In this document: positions 1 to 5,078 of the stretch, in pieces | How the letters are laid out: each line of letters opens with the position of its first letter | How positions within the stretch are numbered: the first letter of the stretch is position 1 | Source: Gammaproteobacteria bacterium | GTDB lineage: Bacteria; Pseudomonadota; Gammaproteobacteria; Steroidobacterales; Steroidobacteraceae | Length of the DNA: 6,033 nucleotides | NCBI GenBank assembly: GCA_030043215.1 | Contig: JASHYG010000273.1 | Span: 1-6,033, forward strand | Direction of reading: 5' to 3' | Notes under the pieces: model-generated | What the model was told of the DNA's origin: nothing | Database searches by the model: none | The model's input: only the letters and a program-made list of their open reading frames with translations | Made by a program: the position numbers and the translations under genes

Positions 1-1
1 C

Positions 2-583
2 GACCGGTCCGCCAGCATGCTCCACGAGGATGTCGTCACCGTCATCCGGATGCGTAATGCAAGCGACGACGTGAAGCGCAGCGCAGCCAAATGGCGGCGT
101 GCGGTCCGCATCGTCGACTGGCTCGAGCTGCAGATGCCGAGCGGCATCGAGTATCAGATCTACGCCTTCAACACCCGCGCGGAGCCGCTCGTGGCCGGCA
201 CGGCGGGCTCCTGGCTCGACTCTGGCGATGCCGCATCGCTCGTGCGCAACGTGAGCGCCCTGCGTGCGCTCGTGCCGCAGGGCGGCACGAGTCTCGTCAA
301 CGCACTGGCCGCCGCGAAGACGCTGAACCCGCAGCCCGATCAGATCATCCTCATCACGGACGGACTGCCCACGCAGGGCAGGACGACGGGCCCGCGCAAG
401 TACATCGACGCCGGCGCGCGCGAGGAGCTCTTCGACCAAGCGATCACGGTGCTTCCGAAGCACGTTCCGGTCGACACCGTCCTGCTTCCCATGCTGGGGG
501 ACGTGGAGGCGGCGCATCGATTCTGGACCCTGGCGCGTCTCAGCGGCGGGACGCTGCTCGCCCCCGCCAAGGACTGGCCTTGA
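2..583 (+). CDS. VWA domain protein, 5' end cut off by window edge
   Basis: The frame is open to the window edge, and its first five visible codons read D-R-S-A-S, followed by Met. This is the DxSxS metal-ion-dependent adhesion site (MIDAS) motif of a von Willebrand factor A domain. The Met codon at 17 is therefore internal and the true start lies upstream of the window. The other MIDAS elements follow: GGTS, with Thr at 287-289 (visible residue 96), and IILITDG, with Asp at 359-361 (visible residue 120). The domain is thus complete for metal binding. The C-terminus ends in Ala-Lys-Asp-Trp-Pro. VWA domains usually mediate metal-dependent protein-protein contacts; the partner here is unknown. 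The stop overlaps the next start (TGATG, 581-585), so the two genes are an operon and probably translationally coupled. A membrane anchor may be present upstream but cannot be seen. The VWA call is secure; the cellular role is not known. Confidence 0.9.
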   Translation, partial: DRSASMLHEDVVTVIRMRNASDDVKRSAAKWRRAVRIVDWLELQMPSGIEYQIYAFNTRAEPLVAGTAGSWLDSGDAASLVRNVSALRALVPQGGTSLVNALAAAKTLNPQPDQIILITDGLPTQGRTTGPRKYIDAGAREELFDQAITVLPKHVPVDTVLLPMLGDVEAAHRFWTLARLSGGTLLAPAKDWP

Positions 584-585
584 TG
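569..585 (+). promoter_or_regulatory. Ribosome binding site and TGATG coupled start
   Basis: AAGGA at 569-573 lies 9 nt before the ATG at 583. The stop (581-583) and start (583-585) overlap by one base, a classic arrangement for translational coupling. It fixes the second VWA gene's start and rules out the longer upstream extension of the same frame. Confidence 0.8.
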
Positions 586-1566
586 CGGCGTACGCGCGAC
601 TTCGAGATCTTCAGCCTGTCGTTCCTCGACTGCATCTGCTGCGGGTTCGGCGCGATCATTCTGCTGCTCGTGATCTCCGACTTCCGCCAGCCGACGACGC
701 TCGAGGCGAGCCGCAAGATCCTCGCGGGCCAGGTTCGCGAGCTCACGCGCCAGCTCGAGGTGATTCGCGGCGAGACCGACGTGCTCGACAGGGAGCTCCG
801 CGGACGCGTGGCCGAGCTCACGCGTGATCAGCAGGCCCTCGCCCGTCTCGCGGGCGATCTCACGAGCGTCCGGGGCGAGTTCGCTGCAAGCCGCAAGGAG
901 GCCTCCGCGGCGAACCGCATCGAAGCGCAGCTCGCCGCCTCGCGCCAGACGCTCAATTCCGAGGTGGAGAGTCTCCTCGATGCGCGGCGCCGCCTGCCTG
1001 CCCTGGAGGCGGTCGGGGGCATCCCGATCGACAGCAACTACGTGATCTTCCTGGTCGATACCTCCTCCAGCATGACCGACGACCACTGGGCTGCAGCCAC
1101 GTCGGTCCTGCGAGAGATCCTCGACCTCTATCCTCACCTCGAGGGTGTGCAGATCCTGAGCGACCGCGGCACCCCGATGTTCGCGGGCAGCTTCGGGAAA
1201 TGGCTGACGGACACCCCCGCGCTGCGCGCGACGATGATCTCGCGCATGGGGACCTGGAGAGCCTACAGCCAGTCGAATCCCGTCACCGGCATCCGGGCCG
1301 CGATCCGGACCTACTGGTCCCCGGGCCGGCACATCAGTCTGTACGTCCTCGGCGACGAGTTCACCGGCGACTCCATCCAGCAGGCTCTCGATGACGTGAC
1401 CGCCGTCAACCGGTCCGATGCGGGCGGCGGCCGCCTCGTACGCATCCATGCCGTGGGCTTTCTCGAGCTGTCAGGGTTTCCTCCGTATACCAGCATTCGC
1501 TTCTCGACCCTGATGCGGCTCATGTGCGAGCAGAACGGCGGCACCTTCGTCGGACTGCGGCAGTAG
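583..1566 (+). CDS. Membrane-anchored coiled-coil VWA protein
   Basis: This is a 327-residue protein. The ATG at 583 shares its A with the upstream TGA, and AAGGA at 569-573 gives a 9-nt-spaced ribosome binding site inside the previous gene. A longer open frame exists upstream, but it overlaps the VWA gene out of frame. Residues 1-8 are charged. Residues 9-31 form one hydrophobic segment with the pattern SFLDCICCGFGA followed by I/L/V. An alpha-helical, charged, coiled-coil-like stretch follows at about 40-146. The VWA domain has DTSSS at 159-163, Thr235 and Asp258, so the MIDAS is complete. A likely topology is cytoplasmic N-terminus, one membrane pass, and coiled coil plus VWA in the periplasm. 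The anchor resembles those of ExbD/TolR/MotB, including an Asp (D16) after a hydrophobic pair; this is inference. It forms an operon with the preceding VWA gene. Function is unknown. Confidence 0.9.
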   Translation: MRRTRDFEIFSLSFLDCICCGFGAIILLLVISDFRQPTTLEASRKILAGQVRELTRQLEVIRGETDVLDRELRGRVAELTRDQQALARLAGDLTSVRGEFAASRKEASAANRIEAQLAASRQTLNSEVESLLDARRRLPALEAVGGIPIDSNYVIFLVDTSSSMTDDHWAAATSVLREILDLYPHLEGVQILSDRGTPMFAGSFGKWLTDTPALRATMISRMGTWRAYSQSNPVTGIRAAIRTYWSPGRHISLYVLGDEFTGDSIQQALDDVTAVNRSDAGGGRLVRIHAVGFLELSGFPPYTSIRFSTLMRLMCEQNGGTFVGLRQ

Positions 1567-1572
1567 CGAGCC

Positions 1573-1597
1573 CGATGCGCTTGGCGCAAGCGCATCG
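1573..1597 (+). terminator. 11-bp perfect hairpin after the VWA operon (no U tract)
   Basis: CGATGCGCTTG (1573-1583), loop GCG (1584-1586) and CAAGCGCATCG (1587-1597) form a perfect 11-bp stem with a 3-nt loop, starting 6 nt after the VWA stop codon. No run of T follows, so it does not meet the standard for a Rho-independent terminator. It may act as a 3'-end stabiliser, an attenuator or part of a Rho-dependent end. The stem is seen directly; the terminator role is inferred from position. Confidence 0.5.
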
Positions 1598-1611
1598 CGG
1601 GGTGCTAAGCT
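1581..1611 (+). promoter_or_regulatory. Weak promoter candidate for the TIP30-like gene
   Basis: TTGGCG (1581-1586, 4/6 match to the -35 consensus) is followed after 19 bases by TAAGCT (1606-1611), which has an upstream TG in the extended -10 position (1603-1604). The spacing is long and the -10 is poor. The -35 also lies inside the hairpin loop and stem. It is offered only because the gap between the operon and the next gene is short (85 bases) and this is the best-looking element in it. Confidence 0.25.
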
Positions 1612-1651
1612 CCAGCGAGGCCGAGAACTCGAAGAATCGGCGGGCCGGACG

Positions 1652-2392
1652 GTGTCTATGGGAGAACCCCAGGCCAAGGTCGCACTGCTCGCGGGCGGGA
1701 GCGGGCTGACCGGCAATCATCTGCTCGGCGCGCTGCTCGAGGCGCCGGACTTCGCTCGCACGTACGCGGTGACGCGCCGGCCGCTCGGACTCGAGCATGC
1801 GAAGCTCGCGAACCGGATCGTCCAGTTCGACCGGCTGGAGGCGCAGCTGAGGGGGATCGTCTGCCACACCGCCTTCTGCTGCCTCGGCGCCTCGCTGCGC
1901 GCGGCAGGGTCCGAGGAGGCGCGCCGGGTGGAGCTCGGATACGCCCTGGCGTTTGCGCGGGCCGCCAAGGCGGCGCAGGCGCAGCGCTTCGTCCTGCTCT
2001 CCTGCGTGGGGGCGCTATCCGAGTCCCGCGACTCGCGCCTGCGCGTGAAGCAGGAGGCCGAGCAGTCGATCGAGGCGCTCGGGTTCGCCTCGCTCGACAT
2101 CCTGCAGCCCGGTCCGCTGATCGGCCTGCGGCGCGAGATGCCGCCGTCCGAGCTCCTGCGGCTGCTCGTCGTCCCGGCGGTGAGCCTGTTGCAGCTCGGC
2201 GCGCGACAGCCGTATCGTGGGATTTCGGCGCGCACGGTCGCGGCGGCGATGCTGAGCGCCTCGCGGTCTGGACGTCGTGGCGTCTATCGCTATACTTATT
2301 CCGGAATTCGCGCGCTGGCGAGCGCGAAATTCCGCGCGCCTCTCTCGCGATCCGACGTCGTGACATCGAAGTCGAGCCAGCCTCCCACCTGA
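1652..2392 (+). CDS. TIP30/HTATIP2-like NAD(P)-binding (atypical SDR) protein
   Basis: This is a Rossmann-fold protein of 246 residues from GTG 1652, or 244 from ATG 1658. Neither start has a clear ribosome binding site. The nucleotide-binding loop is GGSGLTG (G15, G18, G21; GxxGxxG). The FCCLGASLRAAGSEEARRVE segment and the later LLSCVGA and LQPGPLIG segments match the layout of the TIP30/HTATIP2 family of atypical short-chain dehydrogenases, which are about 240 residues long. In that family a YxxxK pair follows the serine. Here the Lys is present (K133) but the Tyr position is Arg129, so ordinary SDR catalysis is doubtful. The typical family end (IRALA) is followed by about 23 extra polar residues. 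The gene stands alone, with gaps of 85 bases before and 204 bases after it. The substrate is unknown; family assignment is by remembered sequence pattern, without a search. Confidence 0.82.
   Translation: MSMGEPQAKVALLAGGSGLTGNHLLGALLEAPDFARTYAVTRRPLGLEHAKLANRIVQFDRLEAQLRGIVCHTAFCCLGASLRAAGSEEARRVELGYALAFARAAKAAQAQRFVLLSCVGALSESRDSRLRVKQEAEQSIEALGFASLDILQPGPLIGLRREMPPSELLRLLVVPAVSLLQLGARQPYRGISARTVAAAMLSASRSGRRGVYRYTYSGIRALASAKFRAPLSRSDVVTSKSSQPPT
2303..2333 (+). repeat. Imperfect inverted repeat in the 3' end of the TIP30-like gene
   Basis: GGAATT (2303-2308) pairs with AATTCC (2328-2333), and CGCGCT (2311-2316) pairs with AGCGCG (2321-2326). A small CG/A internal loop separates the two helices and the tip is GGCG. 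It lies exactly where the conserved family C-terminus ends and the unusual polar tail begins. Its role is unknown; it could be a relic of a former intergenic hairpin. Confidence 0.45.
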
Positions 2393-2596
2393 CCGCTGCG
2401 CGACGCGGTGTCCATCCCGCGAGCAGACGGTCGGCGCGGATGCACTGCCGCGGAGCGCGGGCGCATAACGTGAACGAGTTAATATCTCGTGCTGTCGGCG
2501 CGTGCGAGATTCGCGCCCTTTCGACTCCAGCGATCGGCCGCTGGCCATCCGGAGTCTCACGACCCACGGTCCGGAGCGTCGAGGAAGTTCATCGGC
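2393..2596 (+). other. 204-base intergenic leader of the GGDEF-EAL gene
   Basis: I find no convincing gene here. The only AT-rich patch is 2479-2485. Around it, two inverted repeats share a strand: ACGAG/CTCGT (2474-2478 with 2486-2490) and ATCTCG/CGAGAT (2484-2489 with 2505-2510). TAATAT (2480-2485) and CATAAC (2464-2469) are possible -10 hexamers, but neither has a good -35 at the right spacing. The leader ends in a usable ribosome binding site (GAGGAA, 2581-2586). Confidence 0.4.
2474..2510 (+). promoter_or_regulatory. Overlapping inverted repeats, operator or attenuator candidate
   Basis: ACGAG (2474-2478) and CTCGT (2486-2490) flank the 7-base AT-rich core TTAATAT. The right arm also belongs to a second stem, ATCTCG (2484-2489) with CGAGAT (2505-2510), which two G-T wobbles and one C-G pair extend inward. 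The two structures are mutually exclusive. The first resembles a small dyad operator over a possible -10 element; the pair together could be an RNA switch. Only the repeats are observed. Confidence 0.3.
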
Positions 2597-2599
2597 ATG
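2581..2599 (+). promoter_or_regulatory. Ribosome binding site deciding the GGDEF-EAL start
   Basis: GAGGAA (2581-2586) precedes ATG 2597 by 10 nt, with a second ATG in frame at 2600. The frame is open back to a GTG at 2489, but that GTG has no ribosome binding site. The 36 residues it would add are Arg-rich and not membrane-like, whereas starting at 2597 puts a short basic N-terminus directly before the first membrane helix. Confidence 0.7.
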
Positions 2600-4750
2600 A
2601 TGCGGACGGCATTGTCGAGCCGTATGGGCCGGCGTATCGCGGCGGCTCTGTGCCTGTGCTCCGCTCTGCCCCTTGCGGCCTTCGTGCTTGCCGAAGGGCG
2701 GCTGGAGCTGTCGACTGCCCAGGCTCTTCTCGCCGCGGCGCTCGTCGGCGCGCTCTGTGTGTCGGCCGCGACGCTCCACCTTGCGGCCCGCTATGTGCCT
2801 GCGCTCCGTGCGGCTCGCGCGGGCATCGCGGCTCTACAGGAGCGCCGGCTCACGGTGCTGAGGAGCGACGGCGGCGACGAGCCCCGCGCGCTGCTCGAGG
2901 CGCTCGCGGCTTGCGCCGCTAGCCTCCAGGAGCAGTTCCGCATCCTGGAGACGCTGAGCGAGATCGATCGGCTGCTCTTGGGCTCCGTGGCGTTGGAGCA
3001 CGTGGTCGACGCGATGCTGTCCCGCGTGCAGGAGCTGACGCATTGCCACTGCGTGAGCATCACGCTGCGGGACGGCGACGCTCCCAGGCGCGGGCGCGTG
3101 TACGTGGCGGCGGCGGGCCTCAACGATCTACCGGTGAGCCGGGTCGAGCTCGACGGTGACATGCTCGCGACACTCGCGACCGAGAGGCGAGGCCTCACGA
3201 TCGCGCGCTGCGAGGAAGGCCGCCACAGCTTCCTCGAGCCGTTGAAGGCTACCGGCGCGGAAGTCTTCTGGGTCTGGCCGGTCACCGTGTCCGGTCGCGT
3301 GGAGGCAATTCTGGCGGTGGGCTTCACCGAGGCGTCCGAGGCCGCCCCGCGACTCACTCGCTGCGGAGGCGAGCTGGCCGTGCGGCTCGCCGCCGCGCTG
3401 TCGAGGAGCGCGCGGGACGAGCAGCTGTACCGCCAGGCCCACTACGATCCGCTCACGGCGCTCCCGAACCGGTTGCTCTTCCGCGAGCGCCTGGCGCACC
3501 AGATCGCGAGCTCGGCCGTGGACGGCCTTCGCGGCGCGCTCCTCTACATCGATCTCGATCACTTCAAGCGGGTCAACGACGGATTCGGACACGGCGTCGG
3601 CGATCAGCTGCTGACGATCGTCGCGCAGCGGCTTCACGCATGCGTCAAGGAGGGCGATCTGGTCGCACGGCTCGGAGGCGATGAGTTCATCATCGTCCTC
3701 CGTGAGGTGGAGGATGTCGTACAAGCCGGCGCCGTCGCGGAGCGGGTGGCCGAGACCCTGCAGCTGCCGATGCGCATCGCGGAGAGCGAGCACCGCATCT
3801 CCGCCAGCATCGGCGTGACGCTCTTTCCGGACGACGGCTCGAGCCTCGAGGATCTCGTGCGCAACGCGGATACCGCGATGTACCGCGCCAAGGATCTGGG
3901 CCGCGGCCGGATCACGCTCTACGACCGCGGCGCCGCGAGCCCGGCGCCGAACGCACTCGGCCCCGTGGGGCTGCAGCGCGCTCTGCGCAAGCGGGAGTTC
4001 TCCCTCTTTTATCAGCCGCAATTCGCGGTCGCCGACGGTGCGCTCGCCGGTGTCGAGGCGCTCCTTCGCTGGCATACGCCGCGGGATGGCATGCGCCAGG
4101 CCGACGAGTTCGTGCCCGCCGCGGAGGAGAGCGGGCTGATCGTGGACATCGGCGGCTGGGTGCTCGATGCCGCTTGCTCCCAGCTCGCCACGTGGCGCGC
4201 TGCGGGGATCCAGTTGCCGCGCCTCGCCGTGAACGTCTGCGTCCAGCAGCTCCATGATGCGGACTTCTCGCGGACCGTCCGGCGGGCCCTGGACAAGCAC
4301 GCGCTCGCGGCCGATATGCTCGAGCTGGAGCTCGCGCCGGGCGTGCTCGCGGACGATGAGGCCGCGGCGTCGCTCCCGCGTCTCGTGCAGCTCGGCGTTC
4401 GCCTCGCGCTGGACGATTTCGGCGCGGGTTCCTCGTCGATGGGCGACGTGCGCCACCATCCGATCGGGGTGGTGAAGATCGATCGGGCCCTCATCGGGCG
4501 CGTGCCGCACGATGCGGAATCCGCCGCGATCGTCGCGGCGGGCATCAAGGCGGCTCACGCGCTCGACAGGCGCGTCGTTGCGCAGGGCATCGAGTGCATC
4601 GAGCAGCTCGACTTCCTGCGCGAGCATCGGTGCGATCTCGCGCAAGGCTTCTATCTCGCGCGGCCTCTGTCCGCGGCCGCTGTCACGGAGCTGCTCTGCG
4701 CGCGCTCCGCGACGCCGCCCGACGACGCCGCGGAGCGAGAGGTCGGCTGA
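2597..4750 (+). CDS. Membrane-bound GAF-GGDEF-EAL c-di-GMP protein with atypical EAL
   Basis: This is a 717-residue protein. Two membrane helices (about 14-32 and 42-64) enclose only about ten residues, so there is no periplasmic sensor. A linker precedes a GAF-like domain (about 116-275), a GGDEF domain (about 278-440; YDPLTALPNR from 283) and an EAL domain (about 455-700). GGDEF is intact at 360-364, so diguanylate cyclase activity is likely. The inhibitory RxxD site reads KEGD (351-354), a conservative change. In the EAL domain, E487, N546, E578, D606, D607, K627 and Q683 fit the known active-site spacing. However, the glutamate 36 residues after the lysine, equivalent to RocR E352 and TBD1265 E703, is Gln663. 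The loop-6 glutamate, RocR E268, is Pro581. Loop 6 reads DDFGAGSSS instead of DDFGTGYSS. Phosphodiesterase activity is therefore doubtful, though c-di-GMP binding may persist. The gene lies directly before a c-di-GMP riboswitch. Confidence 0.93.
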   Translation: MMRTALSSRMGRRIAAALCLCSALPLAAFVLAEGRLELSTAQALLAAALVGALCVSAATLHLAARYVPALRAARAGIAALQERRLTVLRSDGGDEPRALLEALAACAASLQEQFRILETLSEIDRLLLGSVALEHVVDAMLSRVQELTHCHCVSITLRDGDAPRRGRVYVAAAGLNDLPVSRVELDGDMLATLATERRGLTIARCEEGRHSFLEPLKATGAEVFWVWPVTVSGRVEAILAVGFTEASEAAPRLTRCGGELAVRLAAALSRSARDEQLYRQAHYDPLTALPNRLLFRERLAHQIASSAVDGLRGALLYIDLDHFKRVNDGFGHGVGDQLLTIVAQRLHACVKEGDLVARLGGDEFIIVLREVEDVVQAGAVAERVAETLQLPMRIAESEHRISASIGVTLFPDDGSSLEDLVRNADTAMYRAKDLGRGRITLYDRGAASPAPNALGPVGLQRALRKREFSLFYQPQFAVADGALAGVEALLRWHTPRDGMRQADEFVPAAEESGLIVDIGGWVLDAACSQLATWRAAGIQLPRLAVNVCVQQLHDADFSRTVRRALDKHALAADMLELELAPGVLADDEAAASLPRLVQLGVRLALDDFGAGSSSMGDVRHHPIGVVKIDRALIGRVPHDAESAAIVAAGIKAAHALDRRVVAQGIECIEQLDFLREHRCDLAQGFYLARPLSAAAVTELLCARSATPPDDAAEREVG

Positions 4751-4816
4751 GCGCGTTATGGTGAGCAGGCGGCCGAGCTTATGTCTGCTCTGCGCGATGC
4801 CGCGGCCTCTGTCCGC
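4659..4816 (+). repeat. Paired short direct repeats across the GGDEF-EAL stop codon
   Basis: CGCGGCCTCTGTCCGC occurs at 4659-4674, coding the RPLSA part of the EAL domain, and again at 4801-4816 in the noncoding leader. CTGCTCTGCGCG occurs at 4691-4702 and 4785-4796. The order of the two motifs is swapped between the coding and noncoding copies. Their origin is unknown; a local duplication with rearrangement would explain both. Confidence 0.55.
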
Positions 4817-4840
4817 AGCGCGTGAGGACGGATGAGAGTT

Positions 4841-4852
4841 ATTGCGCACAAT
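4841..4852 (+). promoter_or_regulatory. Near-palindrome just upstream of the riboswitch promoter
   Basis: ATTGCGCACAAT is symmetric at 10 of 12 positions (ATTG/CAAT arms) and ends 6 bases before the -35 hexamer. The position suits an activator or repressor site. I do not recognise it as a FleQ or CRP/Clp box. A 12-base dyad could arise by chance. Confidence 0.25.
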
Positions 4853-4858
4853 CGTCTC

Positions 4859-4887
4859 TTGACTGCACGTCGCGCGTTCCCGACACT
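4859..4887 (+). promoter_or_regulatory. Promoter candidate for the riboswitch-controlled gene
   Basis: TTGACT (4859-4864) matches the sigma-70 -35 element at 5 of 6 positions. After a 17-base spacer comes GACACT (4882-4887), a poor -10 (3 of 6). A start about 7 bases later, near 4894, would place the first transcribed base at the 5' edge of the riboswitch aptamer. That positional agreement is the main reason to trust it; the -10 alone would not be convincing. Confidence 0.5.
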
Positions 4888-4894
4888 CTGATCC

Positions 4895-4981
4895 CGTGCT
4901 CAGGGCAAACCCGTCGAAAGGCGGGGACGCAAAGCCACCGGTCTAAAGGACGAGCTCCTATGACGGCGGGGTTGCCACCGG
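4895..4981 (+). ncRNA. Class I cyclic di-GMP riboswitch (GEMM-I) aptamer
   Basis: Conserved blocks of the GEMM-I aptamer occur in order with correct spacing. CAGGGCAAACC (4901-4911) comes first. A 6-bp stem, CCCGTC/GGCGGG (4910-4915 with 4920-4925), is capped by the GAAA tetraloop (4916-4919) that docks into the receptor of the second arm. Next come GGGACGCAAAGCC (4924-4936) and CCGGTCTAA (4938-4946). The variable arm pairs AGGA with TCCT (4947-4950 with 4956-4959), and GCGGGGTTGCC (4967-4976) follows. The family form of the last block is GGGGTTACC, so one A is G here. The ligand-contacting G in CAGGGC (Vc2 G20) is kept, arguing for c-di-GMP rather than the cyclic AMP-GMP variant. Edges are approximate because the closing helix is hard to delimit by eye. 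It controls the gene starting at 5076. Confidence 0.95.
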
Positions 4982-5005
4982 CGAGGCGCACATTGCGCGC
5001 GCGGG

Positions 5006-5073
5006 GTCTTCTCCTTCCGGCCTATCGGCGACTCCTCGAGAGCGGCGGTTCGATGGATGGTTCCGGGGAAGAC
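5006..5073 (+). promoter_or_regulatory. Riboswitch expression platform: RBS-sequestering helix
   Basis: GTCTTCTCC (5006-5014) can pair over nine consecutive positions, with one G-U wobble, with GGGGAAGAC (5065-5073). The latter contains the Shine-Dalgarno sequence of the gene at 5076. A second helix inside the 50-base loop, CCTATCG with CGATGG (5021-5027 with 5051-5056, one bulged T), would make a long two-part hairpin. With no U-rich terminator present, this points to control of translation. Which state ligand binding favours is not evident from the sequence. Confidence 0.65.
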
Positions 5074-5078
5074 GTATG
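5065..5078 (+). promoter_or_regulatory. Ribosome binding site and start of the riboswitch-controlled gene
   Basis: GGGGA (5065-5069, within GGGGAAG) stands 6 nt before the ATG at 5076, a good distance. It selects this frame over overlapping ones and is the sequence hidden by the platform helix. Confidence 0.8.

Larger units (their letters stand above)
4751..5075 (+). other. 325-base regulatory leader with no protein gene
   Basis: Region 4751-4858 holds no supported gene. It contains a weak GAGCAG/CTGCTC inverted repeat (4763-4768 with 4785-4790) and a 16-bp repeat shared with the end of the preceding gene. From 4841 on come a near-palindrome, a promoter candidate, the riboswitch aptamer, a small spacer hairpin (GCGCA/TGCGC, 4986-4990 with 4994-4998) and the anti-Shine-Dalgarno helix. 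Short open frames across this stretch (for example 4822-5079) run straight through the structured RNA and are not believable genes. I see no U-rich intrinsic terminator. Confidence 0.6.

Noticed and set aside
91..582. Upstream extension of the second VWA frame to 91
   Set aside because: It would overlap the first VWA gene in another frame and encode Arg/Ala-rich sequence. The coupled ATG at 583 with a ribosome binding site is the real start.
340..1449. Long minus-strand open frame opposite the VWA genes
   Set aside because: It is a shadow of high-GC coding sequence. The plus strand carries two clear VWA domains, and the minus product is Arg/Ala/Glu-rich without recognisable motifs.
2291..2296. 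TATACT, a near-perfect -10 hexamer inside the TIP30-like gene
   Set aside because: It encodes the family-like Tyr-Thr segment (VYRYTYSG), and the partner -35 (TGGACG, 16-base spacer) is weak. It would also lie about 300 bases before the next start.
1656..2567. 303-codon minus-strand open frame
   Set aside because: It is an Arg/Ala/Pro-rich shadow of the TIP30-like gene.
4758..4835. 25-codon small frame ending in RPLSAAREDG
   Set aside because: There is no ribosome binding site, and its resemblance to the EAL C-terminus comes from the 16-bp repeat.
3128..4849. 573-codon minus-strand open frame
   Set aside because: It lies opposite the conserved GAF-GGDEF-EAL gene and its product shows no domain; it is a GC-driven shadow.
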